Source: Nevskia sp. (GTDB lineage Bacteria > Pseudomonadota > Gammaproteobacteria > Nevskiales > Nevskiaceae). From it: 38,589 nt of DNA. Both the position numbers and the translations under genes were made by a program. Where the stretch lies: NCBI GenBank assembly GCA_019689635.1, contig JADGHB010000024.1:1-38589 (forward strand). Reading direction: 5' to 3'. This document shows positions 13,567-22,875 of the stretch, piece by piece. How positions within the stretch are numbered: the first letter of the stretch is position 1; each line of letters starts with the position of its first letter. The notes beneath the pieces are model-generated. The model was not told the DNA's origin. It did no database searches and saw only the letters and a program-made list of their open reading frames with translations.

Positions 13567-13600
13567 AAAGCCCGTTTAGCAAATGCTGGCGGGCTTTTTT
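13567..13600 (+). terminator. Intrinsic terminator in the metZ leader (riboswitch expression platform)
   Basis: AAAGCCCG (13567-13574) pairs perfectly with CGGGCTTT (13590-13597) around a 15-nt loop that can extend by three pairs (AGC/GCT), and the 3' arm runs into six T residues (13595-13600). It begins six bases after the SAM-II aptamer and ends before the metZ Shine-Dalgarno. A competing pairing exists: AAAAGGGC (13555-13562), part of the aptamer tail, can pair at 7 of 8 positions with GCCCGTTT (13570-13577), which would disrupt the terminator when SAM is not bound. Confidence 0.82.
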
Positions 13601-13619
13601 GCTGCCCGAGGGCAAGACC

Positions 13620-14834
13620 ATGAGCGAATTCGCGGATCCAAACTGGGGCGCGGCTACGCTGGGCGTGCGCGCGGCCGAGCCGCGCGGCGCGGAGCGCGAG
13701 CACTCCGCCGCGCTGTATCTGACGTCCTCCTTCGTGTACCAGAGCGCCGCGCAAGCGGCGGCGGTGTTCGCCGGCGAGGAGGCGGGCAACATCTACTCGC
13801 GCTTCACCAATCCGACGGTGCAGGCCTTCGAACGCCGGCTCGCCGCGCTGGAAGGCGGAGCATCCTGCGTGGCCACCGCCAGCGGCATGGCGGCGATCCT
13901 CTCCATGTGTCTGGCGCTGCTCAAATCCGGCGACCATATCGTCACGGCGCGCACGCTGTTCGGTTCCACCATCAACCTGTTCAACAACGTGCTGGCCAAG
14001 TTCGGAGTGGAGACCACCTATGTGGACGCGGCCGATCCCGCAGCCTGGCGCGCCGCACTGCGTCCGAATACGCGGCTGCTGTTCGCGGAAACGCCCAACA
14101 ATCCGCTCGGCGACATGGTGGACATCCGCGCGCTGGCCGAGATCGCGCACCGGGCCGGTGCCTGGCTGGCCATCGACAACTGTTTCCTGACGCCGGTTTT
14201 GCAGCAGCCGCTCAAGCTCGGCGCGGACCTGGTGATCCATTCCGCCACCAAGTATCTCGACGGGCAAGGGCGTTGCGTGGGCGGCGCGGTGGTCGGCGAT
14301 GCCGAACGCGTGGGCAAAGACGTGTTCGGGTTCATGCGTACCGCGGGGCCGTGCATGAGCCCCTTCAACGCCTGGGTGTTCTTGAAGGGCATGGAAACGC
14401 TCGCCCTGCGCATGCGAGCGCACAGCGAGAACGCCTTGCGACTCGCGCAGTGGTTGCAAACGCAGCCGCAGGTTGAACGGGTGTATTACCCGGGGCTGCC
14501 GGATCATCCGCAACACGAACTGGCGAAGAGCCAGCTCGTGCCTTGGGGCCGTGGTGCGCAGGCCACCTGGAGCTTCGGCGGCATCGTGTCCTTCGAGGTG
14601 CGCGGCGGACGCGAGGCGGCCTGGCGCGTGATCGATGCCGTGCGCATGATCTCGATCACCGCCAACCTCGGCGATACGCGCAGCACCATCACCCATCCGG
14701 CGAGCACCACCCACGGCCGCATCTCGGCGCAGGCGCGCGCCGCGGCCGGCGTCACCGAAGGTCTGCTGCGCGTGGCGGTCGGTCTGGAAGACGTGGAAGA
14801 CCTCATCGCCGACCTCGCGCGCGGGCTGCGCTAA
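13620..14834 (+). CDS. metZ: O-succinylhomoserine sulfhydrylase
   Basis: A PLP enzyme that makes homocysteine directly from O-succinylhomoserine and sulfide, bypassing cystathionine. The 404-aa product belongs to the Cys/Met metabolism PLP family. The PLP lysine is Lys211 in SATKYLDGQGR, a form typical of MetZ rather than MetB or MetC. It also shows YSRFTNPT, ASGMAAI, ETPNNPLG and AIDNCF. The ATG at 13620 follows a GAGGG Shine-Dalgarno seven bases upstream; an upstream in-frame TTG at 13599 lies inside the terminator T-run. Control is by the SAM-II riboswitch and terminator in its leader. The Nudix gene follows nine bases later and may share the transcript. Confidence 0.95.
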   Translation: MSEFADPNWGAATLGVRAAEPRGAEREHSAALYLTSSFVYQSAAQAAAVFAGEEAGNIYSRFTNPTVQAFERRLAALEGGASCVATASGMAAILSMCLALLKSGDHIVTARTLFGSTINLFNNVLAKFGVETTYVDAADPAAWRAALRPNTRLLFAETPNNPLGDMVDIRALAEIAHRAGAWLAIDNCFLTPVLQQPLKLGADLVIHSATKYLDGQGRCVGGAVVGDAERVGKDVFGFMRTAGPCMSPFNAWVFLKGMETLALRMRAHSENALRLAQWLQTQPQVERVYYPGLPDHPQHELAKSQLVPWGRGAQATWSFGGIVSFEVRGGREAAWRVIDAVRMISITANLGDTRSTITHPASTTHGRISAQARAAAGVTEGLLRVAVGLEDVEDLIADLARGLR

Positions 14835-14843
14835 GCTTTGGCC

Positions 14844-15488
14844 ATGAGCGACGTCGCGGCGGTTTCCGATCCATGGCTGCGCTTGCGCCGCGCGCTGGCC
14901 GGTACCGCCGAAGAGGGTCCGCGGCCGATGTCGCGCCTGGAGTTGCCGCGGGTCCTGGAGCGGCTTTTGTACGCGGGAGGGCTCGCTCGCCTGCGCCCGG
15001 CCGCCGTGCTGGTACCGCTGATCGAACGCGCGCCGGCGCCGACCATCCTGCTCACGCGCCGCGCCGACACGCTGCGCAGCCACAGCGGGCAGATCAGTTT
15101 CCCCGGCGGTCGCCGCGACGAAACGGACCGCGATTTCACCGCCGCCGCCCTGCGCGAAGCGCAGGAGGAAGTGGGGATCGAGCCCTCGGCGGTGGAAGTG
15201 CTGGGCTATCTCGAAGACTATCCGACCCTGACCGGCTACCGCATCACGCCGGTGGTGGGGCGGGTGAGCGGGCCCTTCGAACCGCGCATCGATCCCGCCG
15301 AAGTCGCGGAGGTGTTCGAGCTGCCGCTGGCGCGCCTCCTGGAAGAGGGCGCTTTCGCGCGGCAGACGCTGCTGCGCGACGGTTTGCGCCTGCCGTTCTA
15401 CGAGCTGCACCACGGCGGTCATCGCATCTGGGGCGCCACCGCCGGCATTCTGTGGAACCTGCGGTGTCGGCTCTTGAACGAGTGCTGA
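14844..15488 (+). CDS. Nudix CoA pyrophosphatase (NudL-like)
   Basis: Hydrolyses coenzyme A or its derivatives to phosphopantetheine and 3',5'-ADP. The 214-aa product carries the subfamily signature LRSHSGQISFPGG directly before the Nudix box, which continues through ALREAQEEVGI (about residues 78-112). The lead-in LLTRRA and the later GYRITPVVG are also typical of the YeaB/NudL group. I chose the ATG at 14844; an in-frame TTG at 14838 is two codons upstream. It starts nine bases after metZ and ends one base before the MazG-like gene, which suggests one transcript of nucleotide-cleaning enzymes behind metZ. Confidence 0.88.
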   Translation: MSDVAAVSDPWLRLRRALAGTAEEGPRPMSRLELPRVLERLLYAGGLARLRPAAVLVPLIERAPAPTILLTRRADTLRSHSGQISFPGGRRDETDRDFTAAALREAQEEVGIEPSAVEVLGYLEDYPTLTGYRITPVVGRVSGPFEPRIDPAEVAEVFELPLARLLEEGAFARQTLLRDGLRLPFYELHHGGHRIWGATAGILWNLRCRLLNEC

Positions 15489-15489
15489 A

Positions 15490-15891
15490 ATGGTCGTCGC
15501 GCGAGACTCCGGAAACGTCCCCGATGCGCTCGCGCAGGCGCTGGAACTTCAATGCGAGGCGGCCGCGGAGGGGTTCGACTGGAACGACAACGAGGGCCTG
15601 TGGCAGAAACTCGCCGAGGAAATCGAGGAGCTGCGGCGCGCGGGCGACGCGGCGGCGCGCAGGGAAGAACTGGGCGATCTGCTGTTCATGGTCGTCAACC
15701 TGGCACGCCATCTCGGCGTCGAGCCGACGGCGGCGCTGAGCGCGGCCACGGCCAAGTTTCGCCGCCGCTATTGCTATATTCTGGAGCGCCGCTCGCAGTT
15801 GCCGCCGCGCGGCGATACGCGGCGGCTGGCGCGGATGGAAGCGCTGTGGCAAGAAGCCAAAGCCTTGGAGAAGCGGACAACATCGGATTAG
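15490..15891 (+). CDS. Single-domain MazG-like nucleotide pyrophosphohydrolase
   Basis: The 133-aa product corresponds to the C-terminal half of classical MazG, a dimeric NTP pyrophosphatase of about 260 aa. Landmarks are GFDWNDNEGLWQKL, the metal-binding ExxE pair in AEEIEEL, and ExxD in REELGDLLF, followed by VNLARHLGVEP and the AKFRRRY stretch. A complete all-alpha catalytic helical set seems to be present, so the short protein may be active as an oligomer. Nothing of the N-terminal half is visible upstream, where nudL ends. The start is the ATG at 15490, one base after the nudL stop. Confidence 0.82.
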   Translation: MVVARDSGNVPDALAQALELQCEAAAEGFDWNDNEGLWQKLAEEIEELRRAGDAAARREELGDLLFMVVNLARHLGVEPTAALSAATAKFRRRYCYILERRSQLPPRGDTRRLARMEALWQEAKALEKRTTSD

Positions 15892-15894
15892 AAT
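15865..15894 (+). promoter_or_regulatory. Possible promoter for the DegV gene
   Basis: TTGGAG (15865-15870) and TAGAAT (15889-15894, 5 of 6 to consensus) are spaced by 18 bp at the end of the MazG-like gene. The leader that follows (15895-15961) is clearly more A/T-rich than its surroundings and ends in a strong GGAGGAG Shine-Dalgarno. The -35 match is weak, so this is a moderate guess. Confidence 0.4.
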
Positions 15895-15961
15895 TCAAAA
15901 AGTTAAAGCGCGATCTTGATAAAGCACTAAAGAAATTCGCGCGCCTTCGGGGAGGAGCAGC

Positions 15962-16900
15962 ATGAGAATCGGCTTGGTAGTGGACTCGGCGTGCGATCTG
16001 CCGCCGGAGTTCATCGAGAAGCACCGGATCGCAGTCTTGCCCATCACCATCCGCATCGGCGAACGGGAGTTCGTCGACCGGCGCGACCCGCAAGCCACGC
16101 TGGCGTTTTACCGCGACCACCTGGCCAACGCCGCGGAAGGCGAAACCGCGCCCTTCAGCGTCGAGCAGATCAAGCGCCTGTTCCTCGAGCGCTTGGTGAT
16201 CGACTACGACTTCGTCTTCTGCCTGACCATCGCCAGCTCGCGCAGCCCGATCTTCGAAAACGCGACCCAGGCCTCGCTGGCGATCTTGTCGCAGTACAAA
16301 CCGGTGCGCGCCCAGGCCGGCGTGCAGGGACCCTTCGCGCTGCGCGTGATCGACAGCCAGAACTTGTTCGCCGCGCAAGGCGTGCTCGCCGCGGAGGCGG
16401 CGCGCATGATCGCCGAGGGCGCACCTCCCAACCGCATCCGCGAACGCCTCGACGGTCTGATCCCCCATCTTTATCTCTACGGTCTTCCCAACGACCTCTA
16501 TCATTTGCGCGCCCGCGCCCACAAGAAAGGCGACAAGAGCGTGGGCTGGTTCAAATACGCGGTGGGCAGCGCCCTGGACATCAAGCCGCTGATCCGCGGT
16601 CACCGCAACGAGACCGCACCGGTCGCCAGCCTGCATCATTTCGACAAGGGAGCGCAGCGCTGTTTCCAGTTCATCGTGCGGCGCATCCGCGAGGGCTTGC
16701 TGGCGCCCACGCTGTGCCTGTCCTTCGGCGGCGAACTGGAACGGTTGCAACGACTGCCGGGCTACGAGGAAATGCGCACCGTGGCGCGCGAACACGGCGT
16801 GGAGGTCCTGGTCAGCGTGATGAGTATTACCGGCGGCATCAACGTGGGCGAGGGCGCGCTGTCCTTCGGCTTTTGCGCCCCCGAGCATGAATTCGAATGA
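15962..16900 (+). CDS. DegV family fatty-acid-binding protein
   Basis: The 312-aa product begins with the DegV signature MRIGLVVDSACDLPPEF and PITIRIG, followed by a FCLTIASSRSPI segment (the usual position of the conserved serine that contacts the lipid carboxylate) and RVIDSQNLFAAQG. DegV/FakB proteins bind fatty acids; in Firmicutes FakB presents them to a kinase, but in proteobacteria the role is unclear. Many family members end near 280 aa, so this one is slightly long. The ATG at 15962 follows a strong GGAGGAG site four bases upstream. It converges with the parA gene, with only 15 bp between the stop codons and no visible terminator. Confidence 0.88.
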   Translation: MRIGLVVDSACDLPPEFIEKHRIAVLPITIRIGEREFVDRRDPQATLAFYRDHLANAAEGETAPFSVEQIKRLFLERLVIDYDFVFCLTIASSRSPIFENATQASLAILSQYKPVRAQAGVQGPFALRVIDSQNLFAAQGVLAAEAARMIAEGAPPNRIRERLDGLIPHLYLYGLPNDLYHLRARAHKKGDKSVGWFKYAVGSALDIKPLIRGHRNETAPVASLHHFDKGAQRCFQFIVRRIREGLLAPTLCLSFGGELERLQRLPGYEEMRTVAREHGVEVLVSVMSITGGINVGEGALSFGFCAPEHEFE

Positions 16901-16915
16901 TCGTTCGATCCCCGT

Positions 16916-17683
16916 TCAAGTTTCGAGGGCTTCGTACAGCGCGAGGTATTCGCGCGTCACGCGATGACTCGGGTCCAGATGGATCAGGGGGCGATGACGC
17001 TCGTGCGATTCCTTGACGCGCACCGAGCTGGATAAAGTCTGTTCCAGCACCGGCTGGCCCTCCTGCCGTAGTTCCTCCACCACCCGCGCCGGGAGCTTGG
17101 CGCGCGGCTGGAATTGGTTGACCACGATGCCTTCGAGTTCGAGTTCCTCGTTGTGGTCCGCGCGCAGCTCGCGCAGGTTTTCCAGCAACAGGTACAGCGC
17201 CTGGCGCGAGAACTCGTCGCAGTCGAAGGGGATCAGGCAGCGCTGCGCCGCGATCAGCGCCGCGCGGCTGTAGAAATTGAGCGCCGGCGGCGTGTCGATG
17301 AAGACCGCGTCGTAGCCGCGCAGACGTTCCAGTGCCTGACGCAGCTTGTGCACCTTCTGCTTGGTTTCGAGCTTGACCTGGAGATCTTCCAGGCGGCGGT
17401 CGGCGACCACCACGTCGAGGTTCTCGAAGGGCGTGTTGGTGGCGAAACTCACGAACGGTGGAAGCTGCAGCGTGAAACCCAGCGTCGCCTCGAAAAAATC
17501 GGCGATGCTGCGGTCGGCCTGAGCCGCTCGCTCCCCCAGCAGGTATTGCGTGGCATTACCCTGGGCGTCGAGGTCCACCACCAGGGTACGCAGCCCGCGC
17601 GCGGCAGCGATCGCCGCGAGGTTGCAGACGATGGTGGTCTTGCCCACGCCGCCTTTCTGGTTGAACACCACTCGCCGAATCAT
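16916..17683 (-). CDS. Orphan ParA family ATPase
   Basis: The 255-aa cytoplasmic protein has the deviant Walker A KGGVGKTT (residues 10-17) with signature Lys10, the A' motif VVDLDAQGNAT, and Walker B VFIDTPP. It belongs to the ParA/MinD/Soj group that positions DNA or protein cargo through ATP-dependent dimerisation. No parB-like gene and no parS-like repeat are visible nearby, so it is not an obvious chromosome or plasmid partition pair. There is no N-terminal DNA-binding extension, so it is of the short Soj-like type. Start is the ATG at 17683. It is divergent from the esterase gene, and a perfect inverted repeat lies between them. Confidence 0.9.
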   Translation of the reverse strand: MIRRVVFNQKGGVGKTTIVCNLAAIAAARGLRTLVVDLDAQGNATQYLLGERAAQADRSIADFFEATLGFTLQLPPFVSFATNTPFENLDVVVADRRLEDLQVKLETKQKVHKLRQALERLRGYDAVFIDTPPALNFYSRAALIAAQRCLIPFDCDEFSRQALYLLLENLRELRADHNEELELEGIVVNQFQPRAKLPARVVEELRQEGQPVLEQTLSSSVRVKESHERHRPLIHLDPSHRVTREYLALYEALET

Positions 17684-17701
17684 GAGGGCTCCGCCGCAGG
17701 G

Positions 17702-17718
17702 TCTGGAAGGAGTCCAGA
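17702..17718. promoter_or_regulatory. Inverted repeat upstream of parA (possible operator)
   Basis: TCTGGA (17702-17707) and TCCAGA (17713-17718) form a perfect 6-bp inverted repeat around a 5-base spacer, 19 bp upstream of the parA start. A GATAAT hexamer on the - strand (17723-17718) overlaps its distal edge and could be the parA -10. The placement would suit autorepression or a small mRNA hairpin, but the evidence is only symmetry and position. Confidence 0.35.
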
Positions 17719-17778
17719 TTATCGCTTGAAAGTTGCACGGAAATCGTCGCCGACGCCGGCAATGGCGCGGCCGCGGTA

Positions 17779-17808
17779 TTGACCGCGGGCGAGAAGACAG
17801 GCTATACG
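17779..17808 (+). promoter_or_regulatory. Predicted sigma70 promoter of the esterase/propeller pair
   Basis: TTGACC (17779-17784, 5 of 6 to consensus) and TATACG (17803-17808, 4 of 6) are spaced by 18 bp. Transcription would start near 17815, leaving a leader of about 24 nt with a purine-rich GGAGCGGG before the ATG at 17839. Confidence 0.55.
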
Positions 17809-17838
17809 TCGGCCCGCGGCAAGAGAGCCGGAGCGGGC

Positions 17839-18867
17839 ATGAGGCCAGGGAAGCGTCTGGTACGGCGGGTAGCGGCGTGCGCTGCGCTTGCGCTAGCCGT
17901 TGGTTGCGGTGCCGCGTCCGCTCACGACTTGAATGCCTACGAGAACGTCGTCGGTTACTACGTCGACGTACCGGTGCAGGCGGCCTACGGCGGCACCACC
18001 GGCCTGCCGCGCGTCACTCTGCCGCCGCTGCCGCCGATCACGCTGCCGGGGGGCATGACGATCACACTGGGCACCGTCATCCGCCACGTGCTGATCCTCA
18101 AGCCGATCGTTCCGACCACCAGCGGCCGCGTGCCGGCGCTGGTGCTGCTGTCCTATTTGAACGGCACACCCCAGGACATGAGCGATTTCACCGGTATCGC
18201 GCGGCTGGTGCGCGACTACGGCATCTGGGTGTTCGTGCCGGAGCAACAGCAGGGCACCTGGAACTACGGCATCACCAGCAAGAAATTCACCGACGATGCG
18301 GCGTTCTTCGCGGCGCTGATCGACCAGGCCGCAGCGCAGTATCCGATCGACCCCCACCGCGTGTACATGGCCGGCTTCTCCGACGGCGCGCTGATGACGG
18401 AAACCTTTGCCTGCCAGTTTCCCGACCGCATCGCCGGCGGGGCGGTGGTGGCGGCCACCATTCACAACTCGGACATGAACGCCTGCCGGCCCAGCCTGGG
18501 CACGCCGATGGTCTTCTTCAACGGTACCGCCGACGCTCAAGCACCTTACAACGGCGCCCAGGAGGATGGCATTGCGCTTGGGCCCAGCGCCCCTCAAGTC
18601 GCCCGGTTCTGGGCGGGGCTTTCCGGCTGCAGCACGACCCCGAGCGGTACCGATCTGCCGCCGTCGATCGACGATGGCACCACCGTTCATCTCGATACCT
18701 ACGGCGGCTGCAGCGGTGGCGGGCCGATCCTCCAGTACACCATCGACGGCGGCGGCCACGCCTGGCCGGGCACCTACGAATTTTCAGGCGTGCTCGGCAT
18801 CGTGACCCAGAATCTCGACGCGACCCGCGCGATGTGGGATTTTTTCAAAACCCTCTCGCGACCCTGA
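17839..18867 (+). CDS. Secreted PHB depolymerase-like alpha/beta hydrolase (LpqC/esterase family)
   Basis: From the ATG at 17839 the 342-aa product has a basic start and hydrophobic signal sequence ending near ASAHD (about residue 29); an AVGC at 20-23 makes a lipoprotein alternative possible. The catalytic triad can be proposed as Ser181 in GFSDG, Asp232 in NGTAD and His307 in GGGHAWPG. The GGGHxWPG motif is typical of poly(3-hydroxybutyrate) depolymerase and feruloyl-esterase-like enzymes. Cys264 and Cys291 could form a disulfide. The usual HGC-type oxyanion segment reads LSYLNGTPQD, so the substrate may differ. A second secreted protein follows ten bases later, so they probably form a two-gene operon. 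An earlier in-frame start (17779) falls within the promoter. Confidence 0.82.
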   Translation: MRPGKRLVRRVAACAALALAVGCGAASAHDLNAYENVVGYYVDVPVQAAYGGTTGLPRVTLPPLPPITLPGGMTITLGTVIRHVLILKPIVPTTSGRVPALVLLSYLNGTPQDMSDFTGIARLVRDYGIWVFVPEQQQGTWNYGITSKKFTDDAAFFAALIDQAAAQYPIDPHRVYMAGFSDGALMTETFACQFPDRIAGGAVVAATIHNSDMNACRPSLGTPMVFFNGTADAQAPYNGAQEDGIALGPSAPQVARFWAGLSGCSTTPSGTDLPPSIDDGTTVHLDTYGGCSGGGPILQYTIDGGGHAWPGTYEFSGVLGIVTQNLDATRAMWDFFKTLSRP

Positions 18868-18877
18868 GGCCACCGCC

Positions 18878-20140
18878 ATGAGCCTACGATGCTGGCTGCG
18901 CGGCCTGATCCAGGCCTTGCTCGCTGCCGCGATGGCGCTGCCGCTGGCCGCCGCCGCGGCAGCGGGCGATCCGCTCACCGACGAGTTCCAGGTCAACACC
19001 GACACGGCAGGCGACCAGCAGACGCCGGCGGTGGCGCGTTCCGCTTCCGGCGGCTTCGTCGTGGTCTGGGACAGCGTCGGCGAAGACGGCAGCCTGGACG
19101 GGATCTTCGCCCAGCGCTACGACGCGTTGGGCCATCCGCTGGGCGCCGAATTCCAGGTCAACCAGACCGGGCTCAACGCTCAGTTCGCGCCCGCGGTGGC
19201 GATGAACGCAAGCGGCGATTTCGTCGTCGCCTGGCAGAGCAACGGCCAGGCGCGCAGCGGCGTGGACGTGTACGTGCGCGCCTATGCATCCGACGGCACG
19301 CCGCGGACCGGCGAGATCCACGTCAATGACTCCGGGCGCGACGTCGCTGCGCAGGTCGGCGTGGGGATGGACGGTGCCGGCAACTTCGTCGTGGTGTGGC
19401 TGGAGCGCGACCTCTATCTCGGCAGCCAGCTCCTCAAACTCAACGCGATCATGGCCCGCCGTTTCGCCGCGGACGGCACGGCGCTGGGCAAGTCGTTCCC
19501 GGTTTCTGCGACCACGGCCGACTATTACCGCGCACCGGCCATCGCGATGAACGACAGCGGCGCTTATGTCGTGACCTGGCGCTCGACGCCGCGCGGCCAG
19601 ATCGCCAACGGCCCCGGCGGTCTGGGCGCCGGGGTGATGGCGCGGCGCTTCCCTCCAGGCACCGGCGCGAACGCATTGACCTTGAGCTTCACGGTCAACC
19701 CGTACGACCCTCAGACCATACTCGACCTGCCGCGGGTCGCCATCGACGCCGCCGGCGATTTCGTGATCGCTTGGGAAGGACTGCACCTCGACCTGACCCC
19801 GGCCGGAATCTTCGCGCGGCGCTACAACGCGGCGGCCCGGCCGCAAGGCGCACCGTTCAAGGTCGGGAACGCCATGCAGCGGCGCCCCGCCGTGGCGATG
19901 AGCCCCGCGGGCAGCTTCGTCATCGCCGGCCACGGCGACGGCATTTATGCGCAACGCTACGCCGCCGACGGCCAGGCCCTGGGCGACGAGATCCACGTCA
20001 ACCAGTCCACGACCCACAACACCCAGTTCAACGCCGGCGTCGGCGTCGACGGGACCGGGGACTTCGTCGTCGTCTGGCAGAACTGGCTGCAGGACGGCGA
20101 CGGCCGCGGAGTGTTCGCCCGCCTCTACCGCGGACCCTGA
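18878..20140 (+). CDS. Secreted seven-repeat protein, predicted beta-propeller
   Basis: The 420-aa product starts with an alanine-rich signal peptide (about residues 1-28). The rest consists of about seven repeats of 45-65 residues. Each begins with a strand like EFQVN, EIHVN or SFTVN, then PAVAM..SGDFVVVW, then a strand like GIFAQRYDA.G.PLG. Seven such four-stranded units fit a seven-bladed propeller, and the repeats run to the last residues (FARLYRGP). There are no cysteines in the repeats and no catalytic motif I recognise. Genes with such repeats are often large secreted proteins; this is a compact form. It lies ten bases after the esterase and converges on acnA with 11 bp between stops. 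The function is unknown, perhaps surface or polymer binding for its partner. Confidence 0.75.
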   Translation: MSLRCWLRGLIQALLAAAMALPLAAAAAAGDPLTDEFQVNTDTAGDQQTPAVARSASGGFVVVWDSVGEDGSLDGIFAQRYDALGHPLGAEFQVNQTGLNAQFAPAVAMNASGDFVVAWQSNGQARSGVDVYVRAYASDGTPRTGEIHVNDSGRDVAAQVGVGMDGAGNFVVVWLERDLYLGSQLLKLNAIMARRFAADGTALGKSFPVSATTADYYRAPAIAMNDSGAYVVTWRSTPRGQIANGPGGLGAGVMARRFPPGTGANALTLSFTVNPYDPQTILDLPRVAIDAAGDFVIAWEGLHLDLTPAGIFARRYNAAARPQGAPFKVGNAMQRRPAVAMSPAGSFVIAGHGDGIYAQRYAADGQALGDEIHVNQSTTHNTQFNAGVGVDGTGDFVVVWQNWLQDGDGRGVFARLYRGP

Positions 20141-20151
20141 TCGGTCTGCGT

Positions 20152-22809
<2,658 letters not shown>

Positions 22810-22854
22810 TTCGTTTTCTCCGGAGGGAATGAATGCGGGAGCGTGCGGCGCGCG

Positions 22855-22863
22855 ATTATACCA
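22855..22863 (-). promoter_or_regulatory. Extended -10 promoter element for acnA
   Basis: On the - strand this reads TGGTATAAT, a perfect TATAAT preceded by the TGn extension, about 46 bp before the acnA start codon. The region 17 bp upstream, inside mnmA, has no good -35, as is usual for extended -10 promoters. Transcription would start near 22848. Confidence 0.55.
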
Positions 22864-22875
22864 GCGGCGGGCGCT

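Noticed and set aside
12945-15422. An 825-codon open frame on the - strand antisense to nlpD, metZ and nudL
   Set aside because: High-GC antisense shadow with no recognisable domain; it would cover the riboswitch and three well-supported genes.
17898-17909. Lipobox (AVGC) in the esterase signal sequence
   Set aside because: The residue three before Cys is Ala rather than the preferred Leu and an ASA-type signal peptidase I site follows, so I left it as an alternative only.
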